In this document: positions 46,274 through 55,283 of the stretch, piece after piece | Layout of the letters: every line of letters starts with the position of its first letter | How positions within the stretch are numbered: the first letter of the stretch is position 1 | Assembly: GCA_023251115.1 (NCBI GenBank) | Contig: JAHEZK010000005.1 | Coordinates: 1 to 63,080, forward strand | Direction: 5' to 3' | From: Nitrosomicrobium frigidum (SeqCode) | GTDB taxonomy: Archaea > Thermoproteota > Nitrososphaeria > Nitrososphaerales > Nitrososphaeraceae | DNA length: 63,080 bases | The notes under the pieces: model-generated | Database searches by the model: none | Seen by the model: the letters and a program-made list of their open reading frames with translations, nothing else | What the model was told of the DNA's origin: nothing | Translations under genes and position numbers: made by a program

Positions 46274-47903
46274 AGATCCCTTCCTTCCTATCGAGTATCG
46301 GTGGATCAGTAAATCTAAGGCCTTCCAATATCAATTCAGTTACAGAAGCTAGATATTCAGGGTCTTTCGTATTATTATGCTGATCGGCGCCGGTTGTCAT
46401 ATCACCAAACTTTTCTTCAAAGGTTTTTTGGTCCTGGATTATGTTGTTATTTACGATTTTCATTACTTGACTTAATGAATTGAATTTGTTTAGCTGTGAG
46501 TGATAGCTCTTGGGAGTGTTACTATTGCCAGTAATGTCCTGAGAAACAAGAAATGTCTTATTTATCTTGAATTCATTTTTTATGTTAATTAATCTTTCAG
46601 GAGGTATCTCTACGAGATAAAAACTACAAGCTTTCTTTATGGAATCCGAAATTATGTTGTCTAGAATATTCATTCGATTTTCATAACTGTCGTCTATTTC
46701 TGAAAGCTCAAACTTTGCAGTTTGTCGAATGCTATAGATGTCACTAAAGCGAGGAATAGTTGTTATGTTATTATCTACATTCCTTACTCGTTCTGCTTCT
46801 GCTATCAAGATCTCCAATGAATGTATTGACATCCTTACGCTTACACCTTTTTCATGATTTATTTCAGGATGACTTCGGGCAGTTCTTGTAATTTCGGCCA
46901 AAGTTCTTAAAATAAAAATCGGTAACACTACGTTTTGTCTATTGGGAATGTTTGCCTCTTGAATCATTATTTTCATTTCGTCATAAACATTTTTTGGGTA
47001 ACGTGTTACGATATGACTCTTTAATCTATCATAGAGTGGTTCTATTATTTTACCAGAATGCGTGTAATCTATTGGATTTGCTGTTGATATTATTCTTGTA
47101 TCGGGTTTGAAAATTACAGGGTATGAGCCAGTAGTATAGATGCCCTCCTGCAAGACACTCAACAAGGCTACCTGTTTTCTAGGGTCAAGTACAGGTAATT
47201 CGTCAATGCAAAATACACCATGCCTGGCTAAAAGTAGCTGCCCCGGAGAATAGGATTCGATATTGTAAATTTCCACTCCTTTTTTTGCTATTTTTATGGC
47301 GTCTATTTGACCAACAAGGTCCTTCACAGAAATGTCTGGAGTTGCAAGCAGGTACTTGAAACGAAAGGGACCGTCAAGCCAAACAATTTTGGTATCTAAT
47401 CTATTGTTTCTTATTTTATCCTCTGTTTCAGTTGAAACATAGAATTCTGGCCTCGCCCTAATTACTTCCTTGTCTTCTAGCAATGAAATTAATTCGTTTT
47501 CCGGAATCAAAGTTGGAATGTCGTTAGTAATTGATCCCTCTATGATTGGAATCGGGGAAAGTAAATTTTTTGCTATAGTTTCGGCGATCTTTGTCTTTGC
47601 TTGTCCAATTTGACCTAGTAGAAGTATATCGTGGTACGATAGTATTGCTCTATTTATCGAGGGAACTATATCGTCATCATAACCGATAATTCCGGAATAT
47701 GGAAACTTTTGTTGTTTCAGCTTTAATAATAAATTCCCTCTAAGCTGATCATTAACTGATACGTGTTTGTAATTGACTGATAATAAATCTCCAAGGGTTT
47801 TAATTTCATTGAAATTTTCCGGTACACCGGGAGCAGATTCTCGATAGTCAGGATTTGAAGTATAACTCTTATGAACGATATATCTAAAATTTTCAGAAAT
47901 CAA
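46260..47903 (-). CDS. Magnesium-chelatase-like AAA+ ATPase (Rv0958 type, pair 1)
   Basis: 547 aa. It has a P-loop GQIGQAKTK, the Walker B-like stretch GVFCIDELPVLDPRKQVALL and the STANPIDYTHSGKIIEPLYD insertion that recalls mycobacterial Rv0958 and chelatase ChlI subunits. The TTG at 47903 is the only plausible start. It heads a four-gene minus-strand operon (ATPase, VWA, ATPase, VWA). A chaperone-like metal-insertion role is inference; no chelatase catalytic subunit is seen here. Confidence 0.85.
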   Translation of the reverse strand: MISENFRYIVHKSYTSNPDYRESAPGVPENFNEIKTLGDLLSVNYKHVSVNDQLRGNLLLKLKQQKFPYSGIIGYDDDIVPSINRAILSYHDILLLGQIGQAKTKIAETIAKNLLSPIPIIEGSITNDIPTLIPENELISLLEDKEVIRARPEFYVSTETEDKIRNNRLDTKIVWLDGPFRFKYLLATPDISVKDLVGQIDAIKIAKKGVEIYNIESYSPGQLLLARHGVFCIDELPVLDPRKQVALLSVLQEGIYTTGSYPVIFKPDTRIISTANPIDYTHSGKIIEPLYDRLKSHIVTRYPKNVYDEMKIMIQEANIPNRQNVVLPIFILRTLAEITRTARSHPEINHEKGVSVRMSIHSLEILIAEAERVRNVDNNITTIPRFSDIYSIRQTAKFELSEIDDSYENRMNILDNIISDSIKKACSFYLVEIPPERLINIKNEFKINKTFLVSQDITGNSNTPKSYHSQLNKFNSLSQVMKIVNNNIIQDQKTFEEKFGDMTTGADQHNNTKDPEYLASVTELILEGLRFTDPPILDRKEGIYVRI

Positions 47904-48042
47904 TCTTCTTTCATCAGCTCGTTCTACCTACAAATTTAAAGGTTTCAAAGCTTATTTTCGTTTTGTTGTAAAACCACACTTTTTTCATCAATTCCCACTT
48001 ATATGTCAGCATGGTTTTTATTTCGGAAAATCATGGTCGTAA

Positions 48043-48630
48043 ATGTTGTCGATATCTGAATATAGGCATATCTTAAGAGTAGCTGGCAAAGATATAGAGG
48101 GCAGCAAGAAAATTATTATTGCCCTGAGTCAAATTAAGGGTTTGGGTTACAATTTATCACAAGTCATACTACAGTCATTAAATATCAATCCTAGCATGAG
48201 AATAGGGTTTTTAACAGAAAAAGAAGTAAGTGACATTGAGGGTGCAATAAAAAATCCTTCAGTAATGGGAATTCCAAATTGGTATCTTAATAGAAGAAAG
48301 GACAACGATACAGGTTCAGACAAGCATTTGATAACTTCTGATCTCGATTTTACTATTTCAAATGATATTGAAAGGGAAAAAACAGTATATAGTTGGAGAG
48401 GCTATAGGCATATGTTTGGACTTAGAGTTAGGGGTCAGTGTACCCGAACTACCGGAAGAAAAGGCGGTGCTGTGGGTGTCAAGAAGGTTGTAATGAGACC
48501 AACAGGTGGCGCTGGAGCTCCAGGTGCTGAAGCAAAGGAAGCCGGTGCCGCTGCACCATCAGCAGAATCTGTCGCTCCCGAGAGTGGCGCAAAAAGCAGT
48601 GCACCAAAAACTTCGGAAACTAAAGAGTAG
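48043..48630 (+). CDS. rps13: Ribosomal protein uS13 with a long low-complexity tail
   Basis: The core ribosomal protein occupies about residues 1-150: YRHILRVAGKDIEGSKKI, IKGLGYNLSQVI and the C-terminal RGQCTRTTGRKGGAVGVKK, which binds rRNA at the head of the small subunit. The last 40 residues are a tail rich in A, P, S, E and G. 195 aa is longer than typical archaeal uS13 (around 150-170). It starts the uS13-uS4 pair. Confidence 0.95.
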   Translation: MLSISEYRHILRVAGKDIEGSKKIIIALSQIKGLGYNLSQVILQSLNINPSMRIGFLTEKEVSDIEGAIKNPSVMGIPNWYLNRRKDNDTGSDKHLITSDLDFTISNDIEREKTVYSWRGYRHMFGLRVRGQCTRTTGRKGGAVGVKKVVMRPTGGAGAPGAEAKEAGAAAPSAESVAPESGAKSSAPKTSETKE

Positions 48631-48638
48631 TGTGGTAA

Positions 48639-49142
48639 ATGGGAGATCCAAGAAAACCACGCAAAAGTTTCAGAAGACCAAGGCGAATATGGAATTCGGA
48701 TCAGTTAAGTTCAGAGCTGTATATCATAGGTTCTTACGGGCTTAGGAACAAGAGAGAATTGTGGAAGGCTCAAACTAGGGTTGCAAATTTTAGGAATCAA
48801 GCAAGGACGCTGCTGGCTTTGACGTTGGAAGATAGACAGGAAAAAGAGACTCATCTATTGTCTTTCCTAAATAGGCTGGGACTTACCACCACTTCGAGCT
48901 TAGATGACATTTTGAATTTGAAAATTGAAGATATACTCGAAAGGAGGTTGCAGACAATTGTAATGAGGAAAATGGGTATTAAATCTCCATTTCAAGCAAG
49001 ACAAGTAGTTATACATGGACATGTTTCCATCGGGAATCGAAAGGTAAACTTGCCTGGATATCTTGTAAAGAAAGAAGATGAACCAAAAATTTTGGTGCAC
49101 GTACAGGTTACAAATACACCAGCAGAGTCAGTAACAAGTTAA
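48639..49142 (+). CDS. rps4: Ribosomal protein uS4
   Basis: Archaeal uS4, 167 aa, basic N-terminus with RKPRKSFRRPRRIWNSD and an S4 RNA-binding domain (IKSPFQARQVVIHGHVSIGN, then VNLPGYLVK). It lies 8 bp downstream of rps13. In many archaea rps11 and rpo3 follow; here the next gene is on the opposite strand, so the usual string is broken. Confidence 0.96.
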   Translation: MGDPRKPRKSFRRPRRIWNSDQLSSELYIIGSYGLRNKRELWKAQTRVANFRNQARTLLALTLEDRQEKETHLLSFLNRLGLTTTSSLDDILNLKIEDILERRLQTIVMRKMGIKSPFQARQVVIHGHVSIGNRKVNLPGYLVKKEDEPKILVHVQVTNTPAESVTS

Positions 49143-49148
49143 GCCAAG

Positions 49149-50117
49149 TCAAAGGCTATTTGTAGATATTCCATCTACAATATCAATGGTATCTATTTTT
49201 CCATCAGAATCCATGTCAAATCCTTGAACAACAAGCGCCCAATTCTTATATTCGCCAAATTTTTTTAATATCTCATTTCCATGATTGGTTAAGGCGATTA
49301 TTGCTGATTTGGTGCCAGCCGATCTGACTCCCGCGATAATTATGACGTTTAAACTTTCAGAAAAGGGATTCCTTATTTTGGCGATTACTCCGTGATTGTC
49401 AAGTGTATGAGTCCTTCCATGTGGAGCTATCAAACCAGACCAGAAATTGGTTTCATCAAATCGAATTGGTAAATATCTATTGAATTCTGAAGTGATTATA
49501 TTTGTTCCCGGACCACCAATAGAAATGATATTTTCTGTTCTTGATATTTTTTCAGAATTTGCATCGACATCTAACTTAACGACAAAATTTGATGGAAGGC
49601 CACAAAAACTCCCCAAGAAAAAGGCTAGTTGTGTTGCGTAGTGACCATCCCTGGCGGAAGATCGATAAGGACCATGCGGCTCAGGAGCACCCACAACTAT
49701 AGTACCATTGAAGGAACCGTCGTCAATAAAGTCTTGAAAGAACGTACTAACATGATGGTTCACAGAATCATTTCTTGCCTTTTCAAATTTCCTCTCTCCC
49801 CAATTCATTTCGATTCCAAAAGCAGGATATTCAGTCTTGTAGAGTTTCGCAGTTCCTCCTCGTACAAATGATGTCTCTACTTGTCCAATCGCCTTTATTG
49901 CCAAAAGTTTTCTTATGTAGTAGTATGCACTCTGCTCGTATATTTTCAGCTCCTTTGCTATTTGTGCTGGATACATTGGATGACCTGACAGAAGATTGAT
50001 GATTTTCCACGCTATGGGATTTGATAAAATACGCATTTCGCCAGGTTTTTCTAAAATTGAAATTTCCTTTGCGAATGTATTTTCATCGGCAGAATATACA
50101 AGGCTCTTTTTTTTCAT
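49149..50117 (-). CDS. wHTH protein with a large C-terminal domain and an EF-hand loop
   Basis: 322 aa. Residues about 30-90 form an ArsR-like winged helix (IINLLSGHPMYPAQIAKELK, then YYYIRKLLAIKAIGQVE). A large domain follows with NGTIVVGAPEPHGPYRSSAR and SIGGPGTNIITSEFNRYLP, perhaps ligand-binding. Near the C-terminus DMDSDGKIDTID is a perfect 12-residue EF-hand calcium loop. The first start codon is TTG; I choose the ATG at 50117. Its role as a regulator is inference. Confidence 0.78.
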   Translation of the reverse strand: MKKKSLVYSADENTFAKEISILEKPGEMRILSNPIAWKIINLLSGHPMYPAQIAKELKIYEQSAYYYIRKLLAIKAIGQVETSFVRGGTAKLYKTEYPAFGIEMNWGERKFEKARNDSVNHHVSTFFQDFIDDGSFNGTIVVGAPEPHGPYRSSARDGHYATQLAFFLGSFCGLPSNFVVKLDVDANSEKISRTENIISIGGPGTNIITSEFNRYLPIRFDETNFWSGLIAPHGRTHTLDNHGVIAKIRNPFSESLNVIIIAGVRSAGTKSAIIALTNHGNEILKKFGEYKNWALVVQGFDMDSDGKIDTIDIVDGISTNSL

Positions 50118-50136
50118 CAACCATCAATTGTCCTAC

Positions 50137-50149
50137 GATTATATATTAA
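50137..50149 (-). promoter_or_regulatory. TATA box of the wHTH/EF-hand gene
   Basis: On the minus strand ttaatatataatc is centred about 26 bp before the ATG, suiting a leaderless transcript. Confidence 0.5.
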
Positions 50150-50301
50150 CATTGTCTGGTGTATTAAAACGCATAATCTATTGAAATTTTTATCTACCTT
50201 GAGTTGATTGCGGTTCCCCCAAAAGCGTTATAATTTTTTTTGTAGTGGTAACTTGTCATATTAATAATTATTTTAAGGCAAAGTAAATTGTAGATAGTAT
50301 T

Positions 50302-52065
50302 ATGTGTTCAATAATCGGGTACAAAGGCAGTGATCATGCTTCTTCCGTATTAATTGAAGGTCTTAAAAAAATGGAGTACAGAGGATATGATAGCGTCGGT
50401 ATTGCTACTATTAAATCCGGAAAACTCTTGACACGAAAGGGAGTAGGTAAAGTTGCGGAAGTCAATAAATCCCTAAGGCTTGATGAGTTACCTGGTAAGT
50501 TGGGCATAGGACACACAAGATGGGCAACGCACGGAGGCATCGTTGATCATAATGCACATCCTCATCTTGCTTGTAATTCCACAATTGCTGTAGTGCACAA
50601 CGGTATAATAGAAAATTATGATGAGCTGAAAGAAGAACTCAACAGATCAGGTCATAAGTTCAAGAGTGAAACTGATAGTGAAGTAATTGCTCATCTCTTG
50701 GAGGAATATTTTGAGATCACCAGAGATATCCGATTATCTATGATATTTACATGCAAGCGACTAGTGGGTTCCTTTGCATTTGTTGCGGTGTTTAACTCGT
50801 CTACCTTATGTGGCGCAAGATATGATGAACCACTGATAGTGGGAGTTGGTAACGATGACTATTTTCTTTCTAGTGATATTCTAGGATTCTTGAATCACAC
50901 TGATAAGGCAATATTTTTGGATAATCGCGATATAGTCGTAATTAACGATAGTGACATTTCCTTTTTCAATTTCGATGGAGACAAGATTTCAAGAAAGATA
51001 ACACAGGTTGCCTGGGAGTTGGGGGACGCTGATAAAGGAAAGTATTCTCATTACACATTGAAAGAAATTCACGAGCAGCAACAAACCATAGTAAAGAGCT
51101 TGGAGCAAGACAAGAAAAATTTAGAAAACTTTTGCAATGTTATTGCAGAGGCCAAAAATATCTTTATTACCGGCAGTGGAACAAGTTACCATTCTGCATT
51201 ACTCGCAAAGCAAATCTTGTCGAAATCAAAGATTCATGTTGAAACAATCATGTCAAGCGAATTCCAGTATTCATCTGATATGTTGGACGAAAATTCAGTT
51301 TTATTAGCGATTTCCCAGAGTGGAGAAACCGCAGATGTAATGGAATCTGTAAAAGCGGCCAAGGACATGGGCGCCAAAGTGCTATCGATAGTTAATATCC
51401 CTACCTCCTCGCTTGCTAGACTGAGTGATTCTTATCTTGAAGTAAATTGCGGTCCTGAAATAGGAGTTGCGGCAACCAAGAGTTTTACGAGTCAAATTGC
51501 TTTATTGTATTATGTTGCAGACATAATTGGTCGGAAATCAAACGGCATAATTGACAGTAAAGAAATTTTGACCAAGTCTGTTAGTGAGGTTCTTGAATTA
51601 GATTCACAGATTGAAAGGGTCGCAAATCAGATAAAAGATTCAAAGGATGTATACATACTGGGCCGATCTTTTCATTATCCTGTCAGCTTGGAAGGAGCAT
51701 TAAAAATCAAGGAGCTATCTTACATACATGCCGAAGGTATGGCTGCAGGAGAATTAAAGCATGGACCTTTGGCACTTATAGATAATAACAGCATTGTCAT
51801 AGTCATACATCCTAATGATTCTACTTATAGTGACACTCTATCTAACATCCACACTATAAAATCAAGAGGTGCAAAAATTGTTGGAATATCAAACAAGAGG
51901 AACGATGTTTATGACTATCAAATTATCATCCCCACGATAAGTGAGTTTCTATATCCTCTAATCGAAGTTATTCCACTACAGCTTTTGGCTTACTATCTTT
52001 CAATATGCAACAATGCAAATCCTGATTATCCGCGTAACCTTGCAAAATCTGTCACTGTAAAATAA
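50302..52065 (+). CDS. glmS: Glutamine-fructose-6-phosphate aminotransferase (isomerizing)
   Basis: It makes glucosamine 6-phosphate, the entry to amino-sugar synthesis for glycans and surface layers. The N-terminal glutaminase starts MCSIIGYKG, with Cys2 as nucleophile, which fixes the start. The C-terminal part has two SIS domains (ISQSGETADVMESVKAAK) and the end NPDYPRNLAKSVTVK conserved in GlmS. 587 aa. Confidence 0.97.
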   Translation: MCSIIGYKGSDHASSVLIEGLKKMEYRGYDSVGIATIKSGKLLTRKGVGKVAEVNKSLRLDELPGKLGIGHTRWATHGGIVDHNAHPHLACNSTIAVVHNGIIENYDELKEELNRSGHKFKSETDSEVIAHLLEEYFEITRDIRLSMIFTCKRLVGSFAFVAVFNSSTLCGARYDEPLIVGVGNDDYFLSSDILGFLNHTDKAIFLDNRDIVVINDSDISFFNFDGDKISRKITQVAWELGDADKGKYSHYTLKEIHEQQQTIVKSLEQDKKNLENFCNVIAEAKNIFITGSGTSYHSALLAKQILSKSKIHVETIMSSEFQYSSDMLDENSVLLAISQSGETADVMESVKAAKDMGAKVLSIVNIPTSSLARLSDSYLEVNCGPEIGVAATKSFTSQIALLYYVADIIGRKSNGIIDSKEILTKSVSEVLELDSQIERVANQIKDSKDVYILGRSFHYPVSLEGALKIKELSYIHAEGMAAGELKHGPLALIDNNSIVIVIHPNDSTYSDTLSNIHTIKSRGAKIVGISNKRNDVYDYQIIIPTISEFLYPLIEVIPLQLLAYYLSICNNANPDYPRNLAKSVTVK

Positions 52066-52100
52066 TCAGATTCTATAGTCCACTGTGAAATCAAATACTT

Positions 52101-53195
52101 TCAGACCATAAGTTTTTCAATATTTCTTTCATACTCTTTTTCAATATTTCTCAAAAAAGTATCCTTGTTAAGAGATCCGTTAGATTTCAATAGCATGGTG
52201 ATTAGGACACCCCCAGAGCCTACTCCTTCCTTTACAACACCCTTGTCATACATTATTAGGCCATTTTTGGTTGACCTATCTAAACCTGGATTAACTGACA
52301 TTATGGGAACATCTGGACAAATTGTTTTTACGAGAAATTCCAGGTCTGAATTTTTATCGTCAGTGACATATGAAGTTGTTCCCAAGCAAATGTTCTTTAA
52401 TGACAACTTCATGGAGTGCATGAACGCAAGGACTGCAGCCATCTGTGTTCCTCCAGCAAGCATCAACTTGGAACCAGACTGTGTTACACCAGTTGCAATT
52501 CCAGCTACTGCAGGTATCATCGGGTCGCCTAATAAAGATACTATTTTGAACGGATCTTGCAAATCTGTAATTTTTTGATTCTTTATTGCTTGCTTAACAA
52601 CATCTATCTTTAAGTCGTGTGGGTTTACTGGCATACTACTGCTCATCTTGTAATTTGCGTCAATTCCAAAACCTGTCAATACACCAAGCCCAGTAGTCGT
52701 TCCACCTGGAATGCTTTCACCTACCACAATCAAATCATTTGACATCGATAGTTGCTGTCCCAGTAATTTGCCATATTCAAAAGCCTGATGAGTTTCAATT
52801 AGTTCTAACGCAGGTTCATACTGAATATTTTTGCCATGGGTAATTCCAAATGAAATATGTGGAATCTTGGGTTTAATTTTCGATCCCGAATCCACTACCA
52901 AGCATGGTATTTTTCCCATTAGAAGCGCCGTTCTAGTTAGCAGCGCTGGTGTTGGAATTCCATCCGGAGTTGCAGGCACTCCTGGAATCGAAAAGCATTT
53001 CCCGTGATACAGAAACTCGGAATCTGCTGCTGGAGTGTATTTAATTAAATCTGGATTTGCTCCTGCAAAAGTTATTCCTGGAACCTGACTAGTCTCTGTA
53101 TACGAGATAACGCACACAAAAATGGGGTTTCTGGTACGAAATTTTTCAGTTATGTTTCTTTTTTGAGAACAAGTTATGTCAAATAGTTCAGACAT
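52101..53195 (-). CDS. cobT: Nicotinate-nucleotide-dimethylbenzimidazole phosphoribosyltransferase-like (archaeal CobT)
   Basis: It activates the lower ligand base in cobalamin synthesis. The archaeal subfamily (TIGR00303-like, about 350 aa) shows VVGESIPGGTTTGLGVLTGF, GIATGVTQSGSKLMLAGGTQ and a C-terminal glycine-rich GVGSGGVLITML. 364 aa. Cobalamin synthesis is a known trait of ammonia-oxidising archaea. Lies 3 bp after the metallo-hydrolase gene on the same strand. Confidence 0.9.
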   Translation of the reverse strand: MSELFDITCSQKRNITEKFRTRNPIFVCVISYTETSQVPGITFAGANPDLIKYTPAADSEFLYHGKCFSIPGVPATPDGIPTPALLTRTALLMGKIPCLVVDSGSKIKPKIPHISFGITHGKNIQYEPALELIETHQAFEYGKLLGQQLSMSNDLIVVGESIPGGTTTGLGVLTGFGIDANYKMSSSMPVNPHDLKIDVVKQAIKNQKITDLQDPFKIVSLLGDPMIPAVAGIATGVTQSGSKLMLAGGTQMAAVLAFMHSMKLSLKNICLGTTSYVTDDKNSDLEFLVKTICPDVPIMSVNPGLDRSTKNGLIMYDKGVVKEGVGSGGVLITMLLKSNGSLNKDTFLRNIEKEYERNIEKLMV

Positions 53196-53198
53196 ATA

Positions 53199-53816
53199 TT
53201 AACCCTCATTGACCATATACTTTAAGAAGGCTTCTTTAGTCTTGAAATTTAGCATCGGATTATTTGTCCTTTCATTGAGAATTGTTGATGTTGGTGTGAT
53301 ACCGTAATTGTGACCAGGATATACTACTAATGAACCATCTAAACTTGCGACTTTGGATAGGCTATAGTACATCTTATCAGGACTGCTTCCTGGAAGGTCA
53401 ACCCTGCCAATGTTACCTACGAAGAGAGTATCACCTGTAATAATGGCTTCTTTATTCGCAATAAGGCATATGCTGTCTTCAGAATGACCTGGCGTATACA
53501 TAACCTCTAGCTGTACATCTCCGATTCTAATGATCTCTCCATCGTGCACAGATTTATCTTTTCTATTCGTTGACTTTTCGTGCTGAATTATTTGAGCTCT
53601 GGTAATTTCGGCAATTTGATCGTTCCCTAGAACATGATCAAAATGTGTATGTGTATTTATCACATATTTTCCAGAAATCTTGTTTCTGTCCAGGAAGTCC
53701 AGGATTTTTTCAAGATCCCAAGAAGGATCGATGATGGCGCCGATGTTATTTTTTTCATCAAAAATAACATATGAAAAATTCTGCATATTGCCTACTGGAA
53801 TCTGAGCTATATTCAT
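53199..53816 (-). CDS. Metallo-beta-lactamase-fold hydrolase, glyoxalase II-like
   Basis: 205 aa. The zinc motif THTHFDHVLGND (HxHxDH), then PGHSEDSICL, GDTLFVGNIGRVDLPGS and YPGHNYG are all present, as in hydroxyacylglutathione hydrolases and persulfide dioxygenases. The substrate is unknown. It overlaps the upstream epimerase gene by four bases (ATGA). Confidence 0.88.
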   Translation of the reverse strand: MNIAQIPVGNMQNFSYVIFDEKNNIGAIIDPSWDLEKILDFLDRNKISGKYVINTHTHFDHVLGNDQIAEITRAQIIQHEKSTNRKDKSVHDGEIIRIGDVQLEVMYTPGHSEDSICLIANKEAIITGDTLFVGNIGRVDLPGSSPDKMYYSLSKVASLDGSLVVYPGHNYGITPTSTILNERTNNPMLNFKTKEAFLKYMVNEG

Positions 53817-54502
53817 ATCAGTACTCCCTGCTCAGCTTCAATTGGAATTCCAATTTTCTCAAGATGAAGCTCGCCTGTATATTCTTTGTTTCTTGTTAAA
53901 CCATTTTTGATTCTATGAAAAGTGACGGTAGCATCAGCTTTGACACATTTTTCATGAAAACTTCCATCATTTGGATTGAGACCGGAAGGGACATCAACAG
54001 AAACAACATATGCTTTAGAATCGTTTATCAAATCAATTGCAGTCGAAAAAGGATCCCTTATTTCTCCTTTTATCCCTGTGCCAAAAATCCCATCAATAAT
54101 TATGTTTGAGTTTGACAACTCCTTTTTCGCCAATTCTAATACATCATTTCCTTCAATGATTTTTATTGACTTCATATTTCTTATTATTGACCAGTTCACA
54201 GTTGTTTCTTCAGTCTTTATATTTTTGGAATCCCCAATAAGCACTATGATAACCTCCGTGCCATGGTAGCCTGAAAGGTGTCTTGATGCAACCATAGCAT
54301 CTCCTCCATTATTACCTGTTCCACAAAACGATACGATTTTTTTGCCTGCAAACTCTGGCCCCTTTTTGGAGAAGATAAAATCTGCAAGACCGTGTCCAGC
54401 GTTTTCCATCATCAATATTTTTTTCATACCAAAAATAGCAAATCCATTATCCTCAATACGGTACATTTGCTCAGAACTAATTGGTTGCTCTCTTGCTACC
54501 AT
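53813..54502 (-). CDS. nnrE: NAD(P)H-hydrate epimerase (YjeF N-terminal domain)
   Basis: It repairs damaged nicotinamide cofactors by epimerising R-NAD(P)HX. The Rossmann-like core has MMENAGHGLADF (potassium/substrate site), CGTGNNGGDAMVASRH and the aspartate in DGIFGTGIKGEIRDPF, then VSVDVPSGLNPNDG. 229 aa, epimerase domain alone; the dehydratase half is not fused here, and no partner lies next to it. Confidence 0.93.
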   Translation of the reverse strand: MVAREQPISSEQMYRIEDNGFAIFGMKKILMMENAGHGLADFIFSKKGPEFAGKKIVSFCGTGNNGGDAMVASRHLSGYHGTEVIIVLIGDSKNIKTEETTVNWSIIRNMKSIKIIEGNDVLELAKKELSNSNIIIDGIFGTGIKGEIRDPFSTAIDLINDSKAYVVSVDVPSGLNPNDGSFHEKCVKADATVTFHRIKNGLTRNKEYTGELHLEKIGIPIEAEQGVLI

Positions 54503-54557
54503 TGTTTGTTAATTCAATAGCCGAGAAATAAAAATTATGAGCTATTAACTATGTGTC

Positions 54558-55142
54558 TTAAAAAGGCATAATATAGTTTTTCAGGTTACATTTCCTTGTC
54601 TCGCTGTTCCTGATTTCATAAGTACTTCCGTCGTAGGTACATTTTATGACTGGTAATTCTTTCATTCTAGAATATTTGTCTGCTATTTTATAATATTCTT
54701 GCAACTTTCTGTGAATGTAAACTGTTTTACCTTCTTCTCTAATTCTTCTTTTTTGCATAAATTTGAATGCCAAAACAACATGAGCAGTTTTGTAAACTCG
54801 GAACATATCTCTTATTTGAAAACATCTTTGGATTTGATCAGAAGGAACATAAAGACTATCAGCAGTTCCAGATTTGGCCTCAATTGACAGGAATATTGAT
54901 TCCTTGTTATTTACAGCTATAATATCTGGCAAGTTTGCGCTAGATCCTCCCAAACGTCTTGCTCTCCAGGGATTATAACCATTCAGTTTTTGGACAAGTA
55001 CATGCTCAAAACTATATCCTCTATTTCTTCTAATCCTGTTTAATTTGGTGTAAAATTGTTCCACGTCTTCCTGAATAGTTTTCTTCTTACCCGGTATCAT
55101 AGTCTGGTAGGTTTGTGCTTGATACACCAAGATATCTTGCAT
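54558..55142 (-). CDS. Hjc-like Holliday junction resolvase/nuclease with extensions
   Basis: The core has NRGYSFEHVLVQKLN, WRARRLGGSSANLPDIIAV and FLSIEAKSG, matching the archaeal Hjc nuclease E-PD-ExK layout (catalytic Glu, Asp and ExK). About 194 aa against roughly 125-140 for Hjc, with an N-terminal 40-residue extension and a C-terminal 60-residue extension. Start uncertain: GTG at 55151, ATG at 55142 or ATG at 55100. Confidence 0.75.
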   Translation of the reverse strand: MQDILVYQAQTYQTMIPGKKKTIQEDVEQFYTKLNRIRRNRGYSFEHVLVQKLNGYNPWRARRLGGSSANLPDIIAVNNKESIFLSIEAKSGTADSLYVPSDQIQRCFQIRDMFRVYKTAHVVLAFKFMQKRRIREEGKTVYIHRKLQEYYKIADKYSRMKELPVIKCTYDGSTYEIRNSETRKCNLKNYIMPF

Positions 55143-55283
55143 TCCACACACTAGTATTTAATTCAGAAAGAATGAAATTTTTGAACAAATACGTCTTGAA
55201 ATATTATACTAATTTTGTATATCGTATAGAATTCGTCGACTTCAAATAATTAATAAATATATTGGCAAACAACATGTTTGTTA

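Noticed and set aside
48506-48745. Plus-strand frame across the uS13/uS4 junction
   Set aside because: It overlaps two real ribosomal genes and its open length comes from the low-complexity uS13 tail.
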